This document shows positions 17,343 through 25,634 of a DNA stretch of 64,000 nt, piece by piece. Within the stretch, counting starts at the first letter, position 1. Each line of letters begins with the position of its first letter. A program made the position numbers and the translations under genes. This DNA comes from Microbacterium ginsengiterrae (GTDB lineage: Bacteria; Actinomycetota; Actinomycetes; Actinomycetales; Microbacteriaceae), in contig NZ_JACHMU010000001.1 in NCBI RefSeq assembly GCF_014205075.1, positions 2,232,001-2,296,000 on the forward strand, read 5' to 3'. Under the pieces are notes generated by a model. That model saw nothing but the letters and a program-made list of their open reading frames with translations, had not been told where the DNA came from and searched no databases.

Positions 17343-18053
17343 ATGAGCATGTTGAACCGTCCGGCCACGGGCGCGCCCGTCGGTGAGACCGTCACGACGG
17401 TCCGTGATTACGAGGCCGCGCAGAAGGCGGTCTCGACGCTGATCTCCGCCGAGGTCCCCGCCCGCGACATCGCGATCGTCGGCCAGGGCGTGCGCACGAT
17501 CGAGCGGGTCACCGGGCGCCTCGGCTATGCGGCGGCGGCCCGTTCCGGAGCGATCAACGGCGTGCTCATCGGGCTGCTCCTCTCGGCGATCCTCGTCATC
17601 GGGAACCCCGACGCACCCATCCAGCTCTTCGTCGGTTTCGTGTTCATCGGCGTCGCGCTCGGCATGATCCTCAGCCTCGTGACGTACGCGATCGTCCGCC
17701 GCCGCCGTGACTTCGCCAGCGTCACGCAACTGGCCGCCGACCACTACGACGTCACCGTCATGGCCGCATCCTTGGCCAAGGCCCGCGACGCACTGGGCGT
17801 CTCGGCGCGCACCAAGGTCGTGCGCCCTCCGGCCGACCTCACCGAACCGCCGCGCTACGGCGAGCGGATCGCTCCGGGGACCGACCCGGCAGCGCAGACC
17901 CCTGCGGGTCACATGATCCCGCCGCGCCCCGCCGCACCGGGCCCCCAGTACGGCGAGCGGGTGGGGCAGGACGCGCCGACGGCACCGGCCGAGGACGCAG
18001 GCGACGCAGACGCCGCCGAGGCGGAACCGCGCGACGACGACACGCGTCCCTGA
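17343..18053 (+). CDS. General-stress-protein-17M-like membrane protein
   Basis: This protein of 236 residues has an N-terminal soluble domain with YEAAQKAVSTLISAEVPARDIAIVG, typical of the general stress protein 17M family, then two membrane helices (about 75-95 and 98-120) and a Pro/Ala-rich cytoplasmic tail with two copies of a YGERV-like motif. The ATG follows AACAAT by six bases, near the leaderless spacing. It is divergent from the CBS/MgtE_N gene, and the two may respond to the same conditions. The precise role is unknown. Confidence 0.8.
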   Translation: MSMLNRPATGAPVGETVTTVRDYEAAQKAVSTLISAEVPARDIAIVGQGVRTIERVTGRLGYAAAARSGAINGVLIGLLLSAILVIGNPDAPIQLFVGFVFIGVALGMILSLVTYAIVRRRRDFASVTQLAADHYDVTVMAASLAKARDALGVSARTKVVRPPADLTEPPRYGERIAPGTDPAAQTPAGHMIPPRPAAPGPQYGERVGQDAPTAPAEDAGDADAAEAEPRDDDTRP

Positions 18054-18087
18054 CCGTACTCAGCCTGACGCGCGCCGAGGAGACACC

Positions 18088-18681
18088 ATGAGCACGCAGA
18101 CGCCGTACACCGCCGCACCGCAGGCCTACGCGCAGCATCCGGCAGTCGGGACGCACGCTCTGCCGCCCCGTCTCTCGGGCGGAGCGGAGACGCGCGGGGG
18201 ACACGCACTGCCGCCGCACCCGGCGCCGCACCCGATGCAGGGCCGGGCCGCGCAGAGTCCTCAGCCGCCATACGGGTCGTCCGCGACGCCCCCCACCGGC
18301 ACGCTCTCCTGGGCGCTCGGGTTCTTCGTCCTCGTGCCCGTGCCGTTCCTCAACGGCACGATCGCCGGTGCAGCCATGGCGTTGTCGTACGGTGCGTCCG
18401 CCAAGCGCGGGGCCCTCGCGAAGGAGAATGGCCGTCATGCGGCGAACTGGGGCCTGACGTACTTCTGCCTTTCGTGGGCACTGTTCCTGGCGTACTTCTT
18501 CCGGAACATCTGGGCGGTGCCCGGTGACGACGCAAGCGGCCTCCTCTCCGCCGCTGTTCCGTTCGGACTGACGGTGGTGCTGGCGCTCACGCACATCGTC
18601 ATCGTGGTCGTCGGGACGGTCCGGTCGTACGGCGGTCGAGTGATGCGGGTGCCGTTCGCGATCCCGTTCGTGCGCGCATGA
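18088..18681 (+). CDS. DUF4870-type membrane protein with Pro-rich N-terminus
   Basis: The first 70 residues are Pro/His/Ala-rich and probably disordered and cytoplasmic. They precede three to four membrane helices, with ENGRHAANWGLTY between helices near residue 115. That motif is typical of the DUF4870 family of small membrane proteins. The ATG has GAGGAG six bases upstream. The stop overlaps the hydrolase start in ATGA, so the genes are coupled. The function is unknown. Confidence 0.75.
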   Translation: MSTQTPYTAAPQAYAQHPAVGTHALPPRLSGGAETRGGHALPPHPAPHPMQGRAAQSPQPPYGSSATPPTGTLSWALGFFVLVPVPFLNGTIAGAAMALSYGASAKRGALAKENGRHAANWGLTYFCLSWALFLAYFFRNIWAVPGDDASGLLSAAVPFGLTVVLALTHIVIVVVGTVRSYGGRVMRVPFAIPFVRA

Positions 18682-19328
18682 CCCTCACGGTCGCACTCCC
18701 GCGAGGAGCAGTCGAGGTCACCACGGCGTGGACACCCGGTGACGGGCGCGGCGCGGTGATCGTCGCGCACGGCGCAGGTGCGGGGATGGAACACCCCTTC
18801 CTGGTCGGCTTCACCGAGGCGCTGAACACCGTCGGATTCTCGACGCTGCGGTTCAACTTCCCCTACCGCGAGCAGGGGAGGCGGATGCCGGGGCCGGCAG
18901 CGCACGCGATCGCGACGTGGCATGCCGCCGTCGCCCATGTCCGCGGACGAGAACCCGCGGGCCCGGTGTGGGCCGCGGGGAAGTCCTACGGCGGCCGCAT
19001 GGCATCGATGGCCGTGGCCGAAGGGCTCGAGGTGGACGGACTGATCTACCTCGGTTACCCGCTGCATCCCCCCGGTTCGCCCGAGAAGCTCCGTGCGGCG
19101 CACCTGCCGGCGATCGCCGCACCGCAACTGTTCGTCGAGGGGACCGCCGACCCGTTCGTGCAGCCCGTCTCACAACTCGAGGAGGTCGTCGCGACCTGCC
19201 AGGATGCCCGCATCGAGTGGGTCGAGGGCGGCGGGCACTCCTTCGAGGTCAAGGGCGCCAAGCGCCCGGCCGACGAGGTCGGCGCGTCACTTGCCCCCAT
19301 CGTTGACGCCTTCACCGCATCGCGCTGA
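18678..19328 (+). CDS. Alpha/beta hydrolase of the KANL3/Tex30-like (dienelactone hydrolase-like) group
   Basis: This protein of 216 residues has an alpha/beta-hydrolase fold. AHGAGAGMEHPF near residue 32 forms the oxyanion region, AAGKSYGGRMAS near residue 96 is the nucleophile elbow with Ser in KSYGG, and the likely acid is in FVEGTADPF near residue 155. The His is in EGGGHSFEV near residue 190. It is a soluble esterase or hydrolase of unknown substrate. It overlaps the DUF4870 gene by four bases and is convergent with the YdcF-like gene. Confidence 0.85.
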   Translation: MTLTVALPRGAVEVTTAWTPGDGRGAVIVAHGAGAGMEHPFLVGFTEALNTVGFSTLRFNFPYREQGRRMPGPAAHAIATWHAAVAHVRGREPAGPVWAAGKSYGGRMASMAVAEGLEVDGLIYLGYPLHPPGSPEKLRAAHLPAIAAPQLFVEGTADPFVQPVSQLEEVVATCQDARIEWVEGGGHSFEVKGAKRPADEVGASLAPIVDAFTASR

Positions 19329-19355
19329 GGGGCCAGGGCCGCCCGAAGCTCGGAC

Positions 19356-19964
19356 TCAGCGGTGCTGCCAGCGGAACAGCAGCAGGCGCAGCGCTGCGCC
19401 GATCTTCATCGGCACGATCTCCCCGAACCGGTGCTCGTCGGCACGCACCAGGCGCTCGGCGAGGTCGGGCCGCTGCTGCCACAGGTACTCCCGTGCGACC
19501 TCGGCGTGCGGTGAGTTCGAGACGATCTTGATCACCTCGGCGTCCTCGATGAGATCGATCGCGTTCTCGATGTTCTCCCACGTCGACCGGCTGTCCGGCT
19601 CGAGTACGATCCGCCCGGTGTAATCGAGCTCCTCGCGCGCATACCGCTCCATGATGACGGCCTCAGGGGTGTCACCCTCCACCGTCCCGCCGCACATCAC
19701 GAGGGTGCTGTCGGCGGCCCGGTCCAACGAGCGGATTCCGGCGCGGACGCGATAGCGGTTGACGTAGTTCGCCCGTTCGCCGCGGTTGCCGTAGCCGAGA
19801 ACCAGGACGGCCTCGGTCGCCCCCGCCGGTGCCGGCGACTGCGAGGTTCCCAGCGAGCTCCAGCTCGATCGCCAGTGCACGTACTCCGCCCACGCCGCGG
19901 CGGCGGAGTACGCGGCGAAGCCGGTCCAGAACAGCCGGCGCACGAGGCTCGTCGGCCTGCTCAC
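19356..19964 (-). CDS. YdcF/SanA-family (DUF218) protein
   Basis: This protein of about 202 residues has one N-terminal membrane helix (around residues 12-28) and then a DUF218 domain with AVLVLGYGNRGE near residue 52, TLVMCGGTVEG near residue 87 and the family's DSRSTWENIENAI near residue 125. DUF218 proteins are associated with envelope integrity and possibly nucleotide- or SAM-like ligands. The GTG at 19962-19964 overlaps the stop of the aminopeptidase gene in GTGA, so it is read with it. An earlier in-frame start exists but would overlap that gene by more. Confidence 0.82.
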   Translation of the reverse strand: MSRPTSLVRRLFWTGFAAYSAAAAWAEYVHWRSSWSSLGTSQSPAPAGATEAVLVLGYGNRGERANYVNRYRVRAGIRSLDRAADSTLVMCGGTVEGDTPEAVIMERYAREELDYTGRIVLEPDSRSTWENIENAIDLIEDAEVIKIVSNSPHAEVAREYLWQQRPDLAERLVRADEHRFGEIVPMKIGAALRLLLFRWQHR

Positions 19965-21358
19965 ACCTGAGGTCCGCGGGCGATCCACGCCTCGACCTCG
20001 TCGGCAGTGCGGGGGATGTCGGCGGAGAGGTTCACCGGGCCGTCCTCGGTCATGAGGATGTCGTCCTCGATGCGCACACCGATCCCTCGGAGCTCCTCCG
20101 GGACGGTCAGGTCGTCGATCTGGAAGTAGAGCCCGGGCTCGATCGTGAACACCATGCCGGGCTCCAGCACGCCGTCGTAGTACATCTCGCGACGCGCCTG
20201 TGCGCAGTCGTGCACATCGATGCCGAGGTGGTGGGAGGTGCCGTGGACCATGTACCGGCGGTGCTGCCCACCGGCATCGGCATCCAGGGCCTCATCGGCG
20301 CTCACGGGAAGCAGACCCCATTCGGCGGTGCGCTTCGCGATCACGGCCATGGCGGCCTCGTGCACCTCACGGAACCGCACACCGGGCCTGGCCGCAGCGA
20401 ACGCCGCATCCGCCGCCTCGAGGACGGTGTCGTACACGCGTCGCTGCACCTCGGTGAACGTGCCGTTCACCGGCAGCGTGCGGGTGATGTCCGCGGTGTA
20501 CAGGCTGTCGGCCTCGACACCCGCGTCGACGAGGATGAGATCGCCGGGGATCACCGCGCCGTCGTTGCGCGTCCAGTGCAGGTAGCAGGCATGCGGGCCG
20601 GACGCGGAGATCGTGTCGTATCCCTCGCCGTTGCCGTCCTCGCGCGCCCTCCGGTGGAAGACACCCTCGACCACGCGCTCTCCGCGTGCGTGCTGCGCCG
20701 CCTCCGGCAGGGCGCGGATGATGTCGTCGAACCCGCGCGCGGTGATCTCGACGGCGCGGCGCATCTCGGCGATCTCGTACTCGTCCTTGACCAGACGCAG
20801 CTCCGACACGAAACGTGCGAGGTCGGGATCGGCGAGCGTCACGTCATCGTCGGACGCGGTGAAGGCGGCGAGATGGTCGGTGGCGACGTCGAGGTCCGCG
20901 GCGACTCCGGCCAGCGAAGGACGCGGGCCGATCCAGAACTCGCCGACCGTGGCGTCGGCGTAGAACTCGGTGGTGGTGCGGTCCGCGCGCTCCCGGAAGT
21001 GCAGGGTCACATCGTGGCCGCCGTCGGTCGGCTCGAACACGAGCACGGAGTCCGGCTCGCTGTCGGCGGCCCAGCCGGTGAGGTGGGCGAACGCCGAGTG
21101 CGCACGGAACGGGTAGTCCGTGTCGTTGCTGCGCTGCTTGAGCGACCCCGCCTCGATCACCAGCCGCTTGCCGGGGAAGGCGGCGGAGACCGCGGCACGA
21201 CGGGCGGCGGCGTAAGCCGCCTGGGGGCGCGCGGCGGGCAGCGACTCGGGGCGCTCGGCCCATCCGGTCGAGATCGTGTCGAGGAATCCGCGGGGGAACG
21301 GCTGCTTGCGGTTCGTGACGGGGGCTTCTTCGATCGTCTCGTTGTCTGCGGTGCTCAT
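19961..21358 (-). CDS. pepP: Aminopeptidase P (Xaa-Pro aminopeptidase)
   Basis: This 465-residue M24-family enzyme has an N-terminal creatinase-like domain (to about residue 210) and a pita-bread catalytic domain. The five metal ligands are visible: Asp in LILVDAGVE, Asp in YTADITRT, His in HGTSHHLGIDVHD, Glu in TIEPGLYF and Glu in RIEDDILM. It removes an N-terminal residue preceding proline, in the cytosol. The ATG lies six bases after GAGACT. It is divergent from the DUF3054 gene and overlaps the YdcF-like gene downstream. Confidence 0.94.
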   Translation of the reverse strand: MSTADNETIEEAPVTNRKQPFPRGFLDTISTGWAERPESLPAARPQAAYAAARRAAVSAAFPGKRLVIEAGSLKQRSNDTDYPFRAHSAFAHLTGWAADSEPDSVLVFEPTDGGHDVTLHFRERADRTTTEFYADATVGEFWIGPRPSLAGVAADLDVATDHLAAFTASDDDVTLADPDLARFVSELRLVKDEYEIAEMRRAVEITARGFDDIIRALPEAAQHARGERVVEGVFHRRAREDGNGEGYDTISASGPHACYLHWTRNDGAVIPGDLILVDAGVEADSLYTADITRTLPVNGTFTEVQRRVYDTVLEAADAAFAAARPGVRFREVHEAAMAVIAKRTAEWGLLPVSADEALDADAGGQHRRYMVHGTSHHLGIDVHDCAQARREMYYDGVLEPGMVFTIEPGLYFQIDDLTVPEELRGIGVRIEDDILMTEDGPVNLSADIPRTADEVEAWIARGPQV

Positions 21359-21394
21359 CCATCCAGTCTCTCACTCCTGCGTAGGCTGGGGAAT

Positions 21395-21772
21395 GTGGTG
21401 ATCCTCATCGATCTCGTGCTGGTGGCGGTGTTCTGCGTCATCGGGCGCCTCTCGCATGCCGAGGGCATCCTCGGCGATCTGCCGGGGCTCGCGAACACCG
21501 CCTGGCCGTTCCTGCTGGCCACCCTGATCGCCCACGCCGTCCTGCTGTGGCGGCGGACGCAGGCCGACCGCGTGCTGCCGGGCGTGTTCGTCTGGGCGGT
21601 CACCGTCGTCCTCGGGCTGCTGCTGCGCTGGATCAGCGGGCAGGGCACGGCGCTGCCGTTCGTCATCGTCACCGCACTCACGCTCGCGGCCTTCCTCATC
21701 GGCTGGCGCGCCGTGCTCGCTCTCGTGCGGCGGATGCGGAGACGGCAGGGCAGCGGCGCGCGCGCCGACTGA
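21395..21772 (+). CDS. DUF3054 membrane protein
   Basis: This protein of about 125 residues has four membrane helices and the family patterns FCVIGRLSHAEG near the N-terminus, and RWISGQGTALPFVIV and WRAVLAL in the second half. DUF3054 is an actinobacterial membrane family of unknown function. The GTG start lies seven bases after TAGGCT (21382-21387), so it is probably leaderless. A second GTG follows immediately. It ends in an Arg-rich tail. Confidence 0.83.
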   Translation: MVILIDLVLVAVFCVIGRLSHAEGILGDLPGLANTAWPFLLATLIAHAVLLWRRTQADRVLPGVFVWAVTVVLGLLLRWISGQGTALPFVIVTALTLAAFLIGWRAVLALVRRMRRRQGSGARAD

Positions 21773-21811
21773 TCGCCTCTGAGGGGTTCCGCCGTCCGCG
21801 ACTCCGGTCAC

Positions 21812-21950
21812 AACTCCGGAGTTTCTCGCGCGTTCCGCGGATTCTCGGGCGCAGTGGTGCCTGTTCGGCCGGATTCTCCGGAGTTATGCCCGCAGCAGCA
21901 GCAGCAGCAGCGGCAGCGGCAGCGGCAGGGCGGCGGCAGGGCGGCGGCTG
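21812..21950. repeat. Intergenic repeat region: two CTCCGGAGTT dyads and a GCA/GCG triplet tract
   Basis: The 180-bp gap between the DUF3054 and EEP genes has no plausible ORF. It holds the perfect palindrome AACTCCGGAGTT (21812-21823) and a second copy of its core, CTCCGGAGTT, at 21876-21885. Next is an uninterrupted run of six GCA triplets (21892-21909), then alternating GCG/GCA and GGCGGCAGG units up to 21950, which reach the EEP stop codon. The triplet tract is a simple-sequence repeat that may vary in length between strains. Confidence 0.7.
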
Positions 21951-21951
21951 C

Positions 21952-22971
21952 TCAGCCGGCGGGCTCGAGCTGCACGACGAGCGCGCGGTGGTCGGACCCG
22001 GCGGCGTCCAACACCAGCGAGCCGGTGGGGTTCCAGTTCCCACTCGCCATGATGTGGTCGATCGGTGCGCCGAGGAGCTCCGGATACTCCGCCGGCCAGG
22101 TGCCGGTGAGCCCGGTGCCCGTTCGGGATGCCGCGTCGAGGCAGTAGCCCATGTCGCCGCCGCCGAGACCGAGAGCGGCCATGTGGTCGAGCGTCGCGTT
22201 GAAGTCACCGGCGAGGATGAAGTCGCCGTCGGCCGGGCACTGGTCGGCGATCCAGTTGAGATCGGACTGCCAGCGGTCCATCGCCTCGACGCGCGGAGCC
22301 ACGGCGTGCACCGCGACGATGGTGGGGCCCGACCCGTTCACCGGCATGACCACGGCACTGGGCACCGAGCTGGTGTTGCTGGAGCCGTCCTCGGACGAGG
22401 CGATCACGGAGTAGTCGCCGAGGTCGGGGGAGATGAGGATGGTCGTCTCCCACGCCTGCGGGCCGTTCTCGACGTTGCCGAACTGCACGTGGTGCACCCA
22501 CATCGGATGCCCCTGATCGCGCAGCATGACCGCGATGCGCTCGCCGACGGACTCCGCCGTCTCCGGGAGGGTCACCACGTCGACCTCATTGGCGAGGATG
22601 GCGTCGGCGATGGTCTCTGCGGAGACGGCTTCGCCTGCTGTGTTCCAGGTGAGCACCCGCACGCTCGAGTCCGTGGGAGCGGGCAGTGCCCCCGAGCCGA
22701 ACCCGCGCATCACGCCGATCGCTCCGGTCGCCGCGGCGCCGAGCAGCGCCACGATGAGGATGGATGCCGCGAAGCCGCGCAGCGGTCGGGCAAGAAGAAG
22801 CAGCAGCGACAGCAGCGCGATCGCGAGGAACGCGGCGAGCACCACCCCGCGCACGGCGACCAGTTGCGCGAACGGGAAGGTCTGCTCGAGCTGGAAGAAC
22901 TGCGGCCACACGACGATCGCCGACGCGATCGCGAAGAGCACGGTGAGGAGGACCCCGAACAGTCGAAACAT
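21952..22971 (-). CDS. Membrane-anchored endonuclease/exonuclease/phosphatase (EEP) family protein
   Basis: This protein of 339 residues starts with three hydrophobic helices (about 1-25, 40-62, 66-90) and continues with an external EEP domain from about residue 105. Active-site elements are VLTWNTAGE, VTLPETAE (catalytic Glu), LAGDFNATLDH (Asp/Asn) and the terminal SDHRALVV. The fold is shared by DNase I, sphingomyelinases and phosphatases, so the substrate could be a phosphodiester outside the membrane. The ATG lies seven bases after TAGGCT (complement of 22979-22984). Confidence 0.86.
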   Translation of the reverse strand: MFRLFGVLLTVLFAIASAIVVWPQFFQLEQTFPFAQLVAVRGVVLAAFLAIALLSLLLLLARPLRGFAASILIVALLGAAATGAIGVMRGFGSGALPAPTDSSVRVLTWNTAGEAVSAETIADAILANEVDVVTLPETAESVGERIAVMLRDQGHPMWVHHVQFGNVENGPQAWETTILISPDLGDYSVIASSEDGSSNTSSVPSAVVMPVNGSGPTIVAVHAVAPRVEAMDRWQSDLNWIADQCPADGDFILAGDFNATLDHMAALGLGGGDMGYCLDAASRTGTGLTGTWPAEYPELLGAPIDHIMASGNWNPTGSLVLDAAGSDHRALVVQLEPAG

Positions 22972-23056
22972 CGCTATGAGCCTAGGGGCGCACGCTGTGA
23001 ATCACCTGCCGCGACGCCGCCGCGCCCTCGCGAGATCGCGGCGCTAGTCTCGAAAC

Positions 23057-23926
23057 ATGACCGATGTGCAGAACTTCGCGGGCCCCGCCGACCTGCACAT
23101 GCATTCGAACCACTCCGACGGGACCGAGAGCCCGGCTGAGGTCGTCCGGCAGGCGCACGCGCACGGCATCCGCACGCTTGCGCTGACCGACCACGACCGC
23201 ACCACCGGATGGGGTGAGGCGGGGGAGGCCGCCGCATCCCTCGGCATGACGTTCCTCCCCGGCATGGAGCTGTCCGCGAAGCACCACTGGCGCAGCGTCC
23301 ACGTGCTGGGCTACCTGTTCGACCCCGAGGATGCCGCGCTGCGCGCCGAGACCGACCGGATCCGCGAGGACCGGGTGGGCCGGGCGGAGCGCATCGTCCG
23401 CAACATCGGCCGCGACTACGACCTGTCCTGGGCCGACGTGCTCGCCCAGACGACGACGGATGCGACGGTCGGGCGCCCGCACATCGCCGACGCGCTCGTG
23501 GCGCGTGGCATCGTCGGCGACCGCGCCGAGGCGTTCGACGGCATCCTGCACCCCCGCGAGGGGTACTACGAGCCGCACTACGCTCCCGATCCGCTCACGG
23601 CCGTTCAGCTCATCACCGGGGCGGGGGGAGTGGCGATCATCGCGCACCCCGTGACGGCGGGACGCGACCGGATGATGCCGGTGGCGTTCATCGAGGAGCT
23701 CATCGCGGCAGGTCTCGGCGGGTTCGAGATCGATCACCGGGAGAACACCGAGCAGGGCAAGAAGATGCTCCATCGCCTCGCCGACGCCCACGACCTCATC
23801 GTCACCGGATCCAGCGACTATCACGGGGCGGGAAAGCCGAATCGCCCCGGCGAGAACACGACGTCCACCGAGATGGTGGCGCGCATCATCGCCAGGGCGA
23901 CAGGGACACCGCCGCGCCACGCCTGA
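23057..23926 (+). CDS. PHP-domain phosphoesterase
   Basis: This protein of 289 residues is a PHP-family metal-dependent phosphoesterase. Metal ligands are visible in ADLHMHSNHSDGT near residue 11, LTDHDRTTG near residue 45, MELSAKHHWRSVHVLGY near residue 70 and the C-terminal TGSSDYHGAGK near residue 257. Members with this length act on 3',5'-nucleoside bisphosphates or short oligonucleotides; the substrate here is inferred only. The ATG follows TAGTCT (23045-23050) by six bases, so the message is probably leaderless. It is convergent with the second DEAD-box gene. Confidence 0.88.
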   Translation: MTDVQNFAGPADLHMHSNHSDGTESPAEVVRQAHAHGIRTLALTDHDRTTGWGEAGEAAASLGMTFLPGMELSAKHHWRSVHVLGYLFDPEDAALRAETDRIREDRVGRAERIVRNIGRDYDLSWADVLAQTTTDATVGRPHIADALVARGIVGDRAEAFDGILHPREGYYEPHYAPDPLTAVQLITGAGGVAIIAHPVTAGRDRMMPVAFIEELIAAGLGGFEIDHRENTEQGKKMLHRLADAHDLIVTGSSDYHGAGKPNRPGENTTSTEMVARIIARATGTPPRHA

Positions 23927-23946
23927 GCGCGGCGCGGCGGTGAAGA

Positions 23947-25467
23947 TCAGGCGCCGGTCGGCGCCGCACCACCGGAGCGACGACGACGGCGGCGACGCTG
24001 CGGCGCGGGCTTTCCGTCGCGGTGCTCGCGCGTCGCGTCTCCGTCGTGGGTGCCTGCACCCTCGGCGTCGCGGTCGACGGTCGGGGTCGTGCCGGTGGCG
24101 GTCGAGGGCGACGAGCCGCCGTCCTCGGTGAACGTCGATCCGACCTTCTCGCCCTGGGAGCTGCGGCGGCGGCGACGGCGACGGCGGGTGGTGCCCTCGT
24201 CCGTGCCCTCCGCGGCGACCTCTGCGGCCTTCTGGGGCTGACGCTGGCGACGCTCGGACGCCGGCTTCTCAGCCTTCGGCGCCGTCGTCAGTCGTCCCTT
24301 GGTGCCCTCGGGGATGTTGAGGTCGGTGTACAGGTGCGGGCTTGAGGAGTACGTCTCGACGGGCTCGGGCTGGCCGAACTCGAGCGCCCGGTTGATGAGG
24401 GCCCACTTGTGCAGGTCCTCCCAGTCGACGAAGGTCACGGCGATGCCGGTCTTGCCGGCGCGACCGGTTCGTCCTGCCCGGTGCAGGTACGTCTTGTCCT
24501 CATCGGGGATCGTGTGGTTGATGACGTGGGTGACGTCGTCGACGTCGATGCCGCGCGCGGCGACGTCCGTGGCGACGAGGACGTCGCGCTTGCCGGCCTT
24601 GAAGGCGGCCATCGACCGCTCACGCTGCTCCTGGCCCATGTCGCCGTGCACGCCGCCGACGTTGAAGCCGCGGTCGCTCAGCTCGTCGACGAGGCGCTGC
24701 GCTGCACGCTTGGTGCGGGTGAAGATCACGGTCTTGCCGCGGCCCTCCGCCTGGAGGATGCGCGCGATGACCTCGTCCTTGTCGAGCGAGTGGGCACGGT
24801 AGACGAGGTGCTTGATGTTCGCCTGCGTGAGGCCCTCGTCGGGGTCGTTGGCGCGGATGTGGATCGGGTTCGACATGAACCGACGGGCCAGCGCGACGAT
24901 CGGGCCGGGCATGGTCGCCGAGAACAGCTGCGTGTGACGGACGGCGGGAACCTTCTGGAAGATCTTCTCGATGTCGGCGAGGAATCCGAGGTCGAGCATC
25001 TTGTCCGCCTCGTCCAGCACGACCTCGGTCGCGTGGGAGAGGTCGAGCAGGCGCTGACCTGCGAGGTCGATGAGGCGGCCCGGCGTGCCGACGACGATCT
25101 GCGCGCCGGCCTTGAGCTGGTCGATCTGCCCCTCATAGGCCTTGCCGCCGTAGATGGCGACGACGCTGGTGGAGCGGTTGCTGGTGAGCAGGTCGATGTC
25201 CTCGTACACCTGCACGGCCAGCTCACGGGTCGGAACGACGATGAGCGCCTTGACGCCGGGTTCCGGGTCCTTGCCGAGGCGCTGGACGACGGGGATGCCG
25301 AAGCCGAACGTCTTGCCGGTACCGGTCTTGGCCTGGCCGATGATGTCCTGGCCGGGAAGGCCGAGCGGGATGGTCTGCTCCTGGATGGGGAACGCGTCGA
25401 CGATGCCCTTCGAAGCGAGCGCGTCGATGATGTCCTGATCGATGTCGAGATCAGCGAAAGAGGTCAC
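23947..25467 (-). CDS. DEAD-box ATP-dependent RNA helicase with Arg-rich tail (RhlE/DeaD-like)
   Basis: This helicase is about 506 residues. It has the Q motif (FPIQEQTIP), Walker A AKTGTGKT, DEAD (VVLDEADKM), SAT (FSATMP) and HRAGRTGR. Beyond residue 400 the tail is hydrophilic, with two runs of Arg (eight and seven residues) around a Thr/Gly/Asp-rich linker. The start is GTG 25465-25467, where homologues begin with MTSFADL. The upstream open frame is leader RNA, not protein. The gene occupies the position of M. tuberculosis rhlE (Rv3211), next to the ferritin-like and DUF3107 genes. Confidence 0.92.
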   Translation of the reverse strand: MTSFADLDIDQDIIDALASKGIVDAFPIQEQTIPLGLPGQDIIGQAKTGTGKTFGFGIPVVQRLGKDPEPGVKALIVVPTRELAVQVYEDIDLLTSNRSTSVVAIYGGKAYEGQIDQLKAGAQIVVGTPGRLIDLAGQRLLDLSHATEVVLDEADKMLDLGFLADIEKIFQKVPAVRHTQLFSATMPGPIVALARRFMSNPIHIRANDPDEGLTQANIKHLVYRAHSLDKDEVIARILQAEGRGKTVIFTRTKRAAQRLVDELSDRGFNVGGVHGDMGQEQRERSMAAFKAGKRDVLVATDVAARGIDVDDVTHVINHTIPDEDKTYLHRAGRTGRAGKTGIAVTFVDWEDLHKWALINRALEFGQPEPVETYSSSPHLYTDLNIPEGTKGRLTTAPKAEKPASERRQRQPQKAAEVAAEGTDEGTTRRRRRRRRSSQGEKVGSTFTEDGGSSPSTATGTTPTVDRDAEGAGTHDGDATREHRDGKPAPQRRRRRRRSGGAAPTGA

Positions 25468-25585
25468 TTTTGTCTTTGCCTGTCCGGCAGCCTCGCACGA
25501 GGAGGCCGCCACGAAAACGGATCCACGCCGTCTCTTGTGCCACAGGCGCGGCGCCCTGCTCCGACGGCAGGACCTGTCCAGACTA
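25468..25585 (-). promoter_or_regulatory. Structured leader and promoter of the second DEAD-box gene
   Basis: A TAGTCT box on the minus strand (complement of 25580-25585) would give a leader of about 105 nt before the GTG start. The leader contains a 9-bp stem with one G-U pair (arms 25486-25494 and 25502-25510) that ends about 20 bases before the start codon, and a small GGAC/GTCC hairpin near the 5' end. The other DEAD-box gene in this window also has a long hairpin-rich leader. Confidence 0.45.
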
Positions 25586-25634
25586 CCCGAGCCGCCCTCC
25601 GACGCGGGAGCCGCCCCGCGGGTAGTCTGATCCC

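Noticed and set aside
21892..21950. GCA/GCG triplet tract as part of a coding region
   Set aside because: It lies outside both neighbouring genes, directly after the EEP stop codon; frames through it give only poly-Ala or poly-Gln-type peptides with no start signal.
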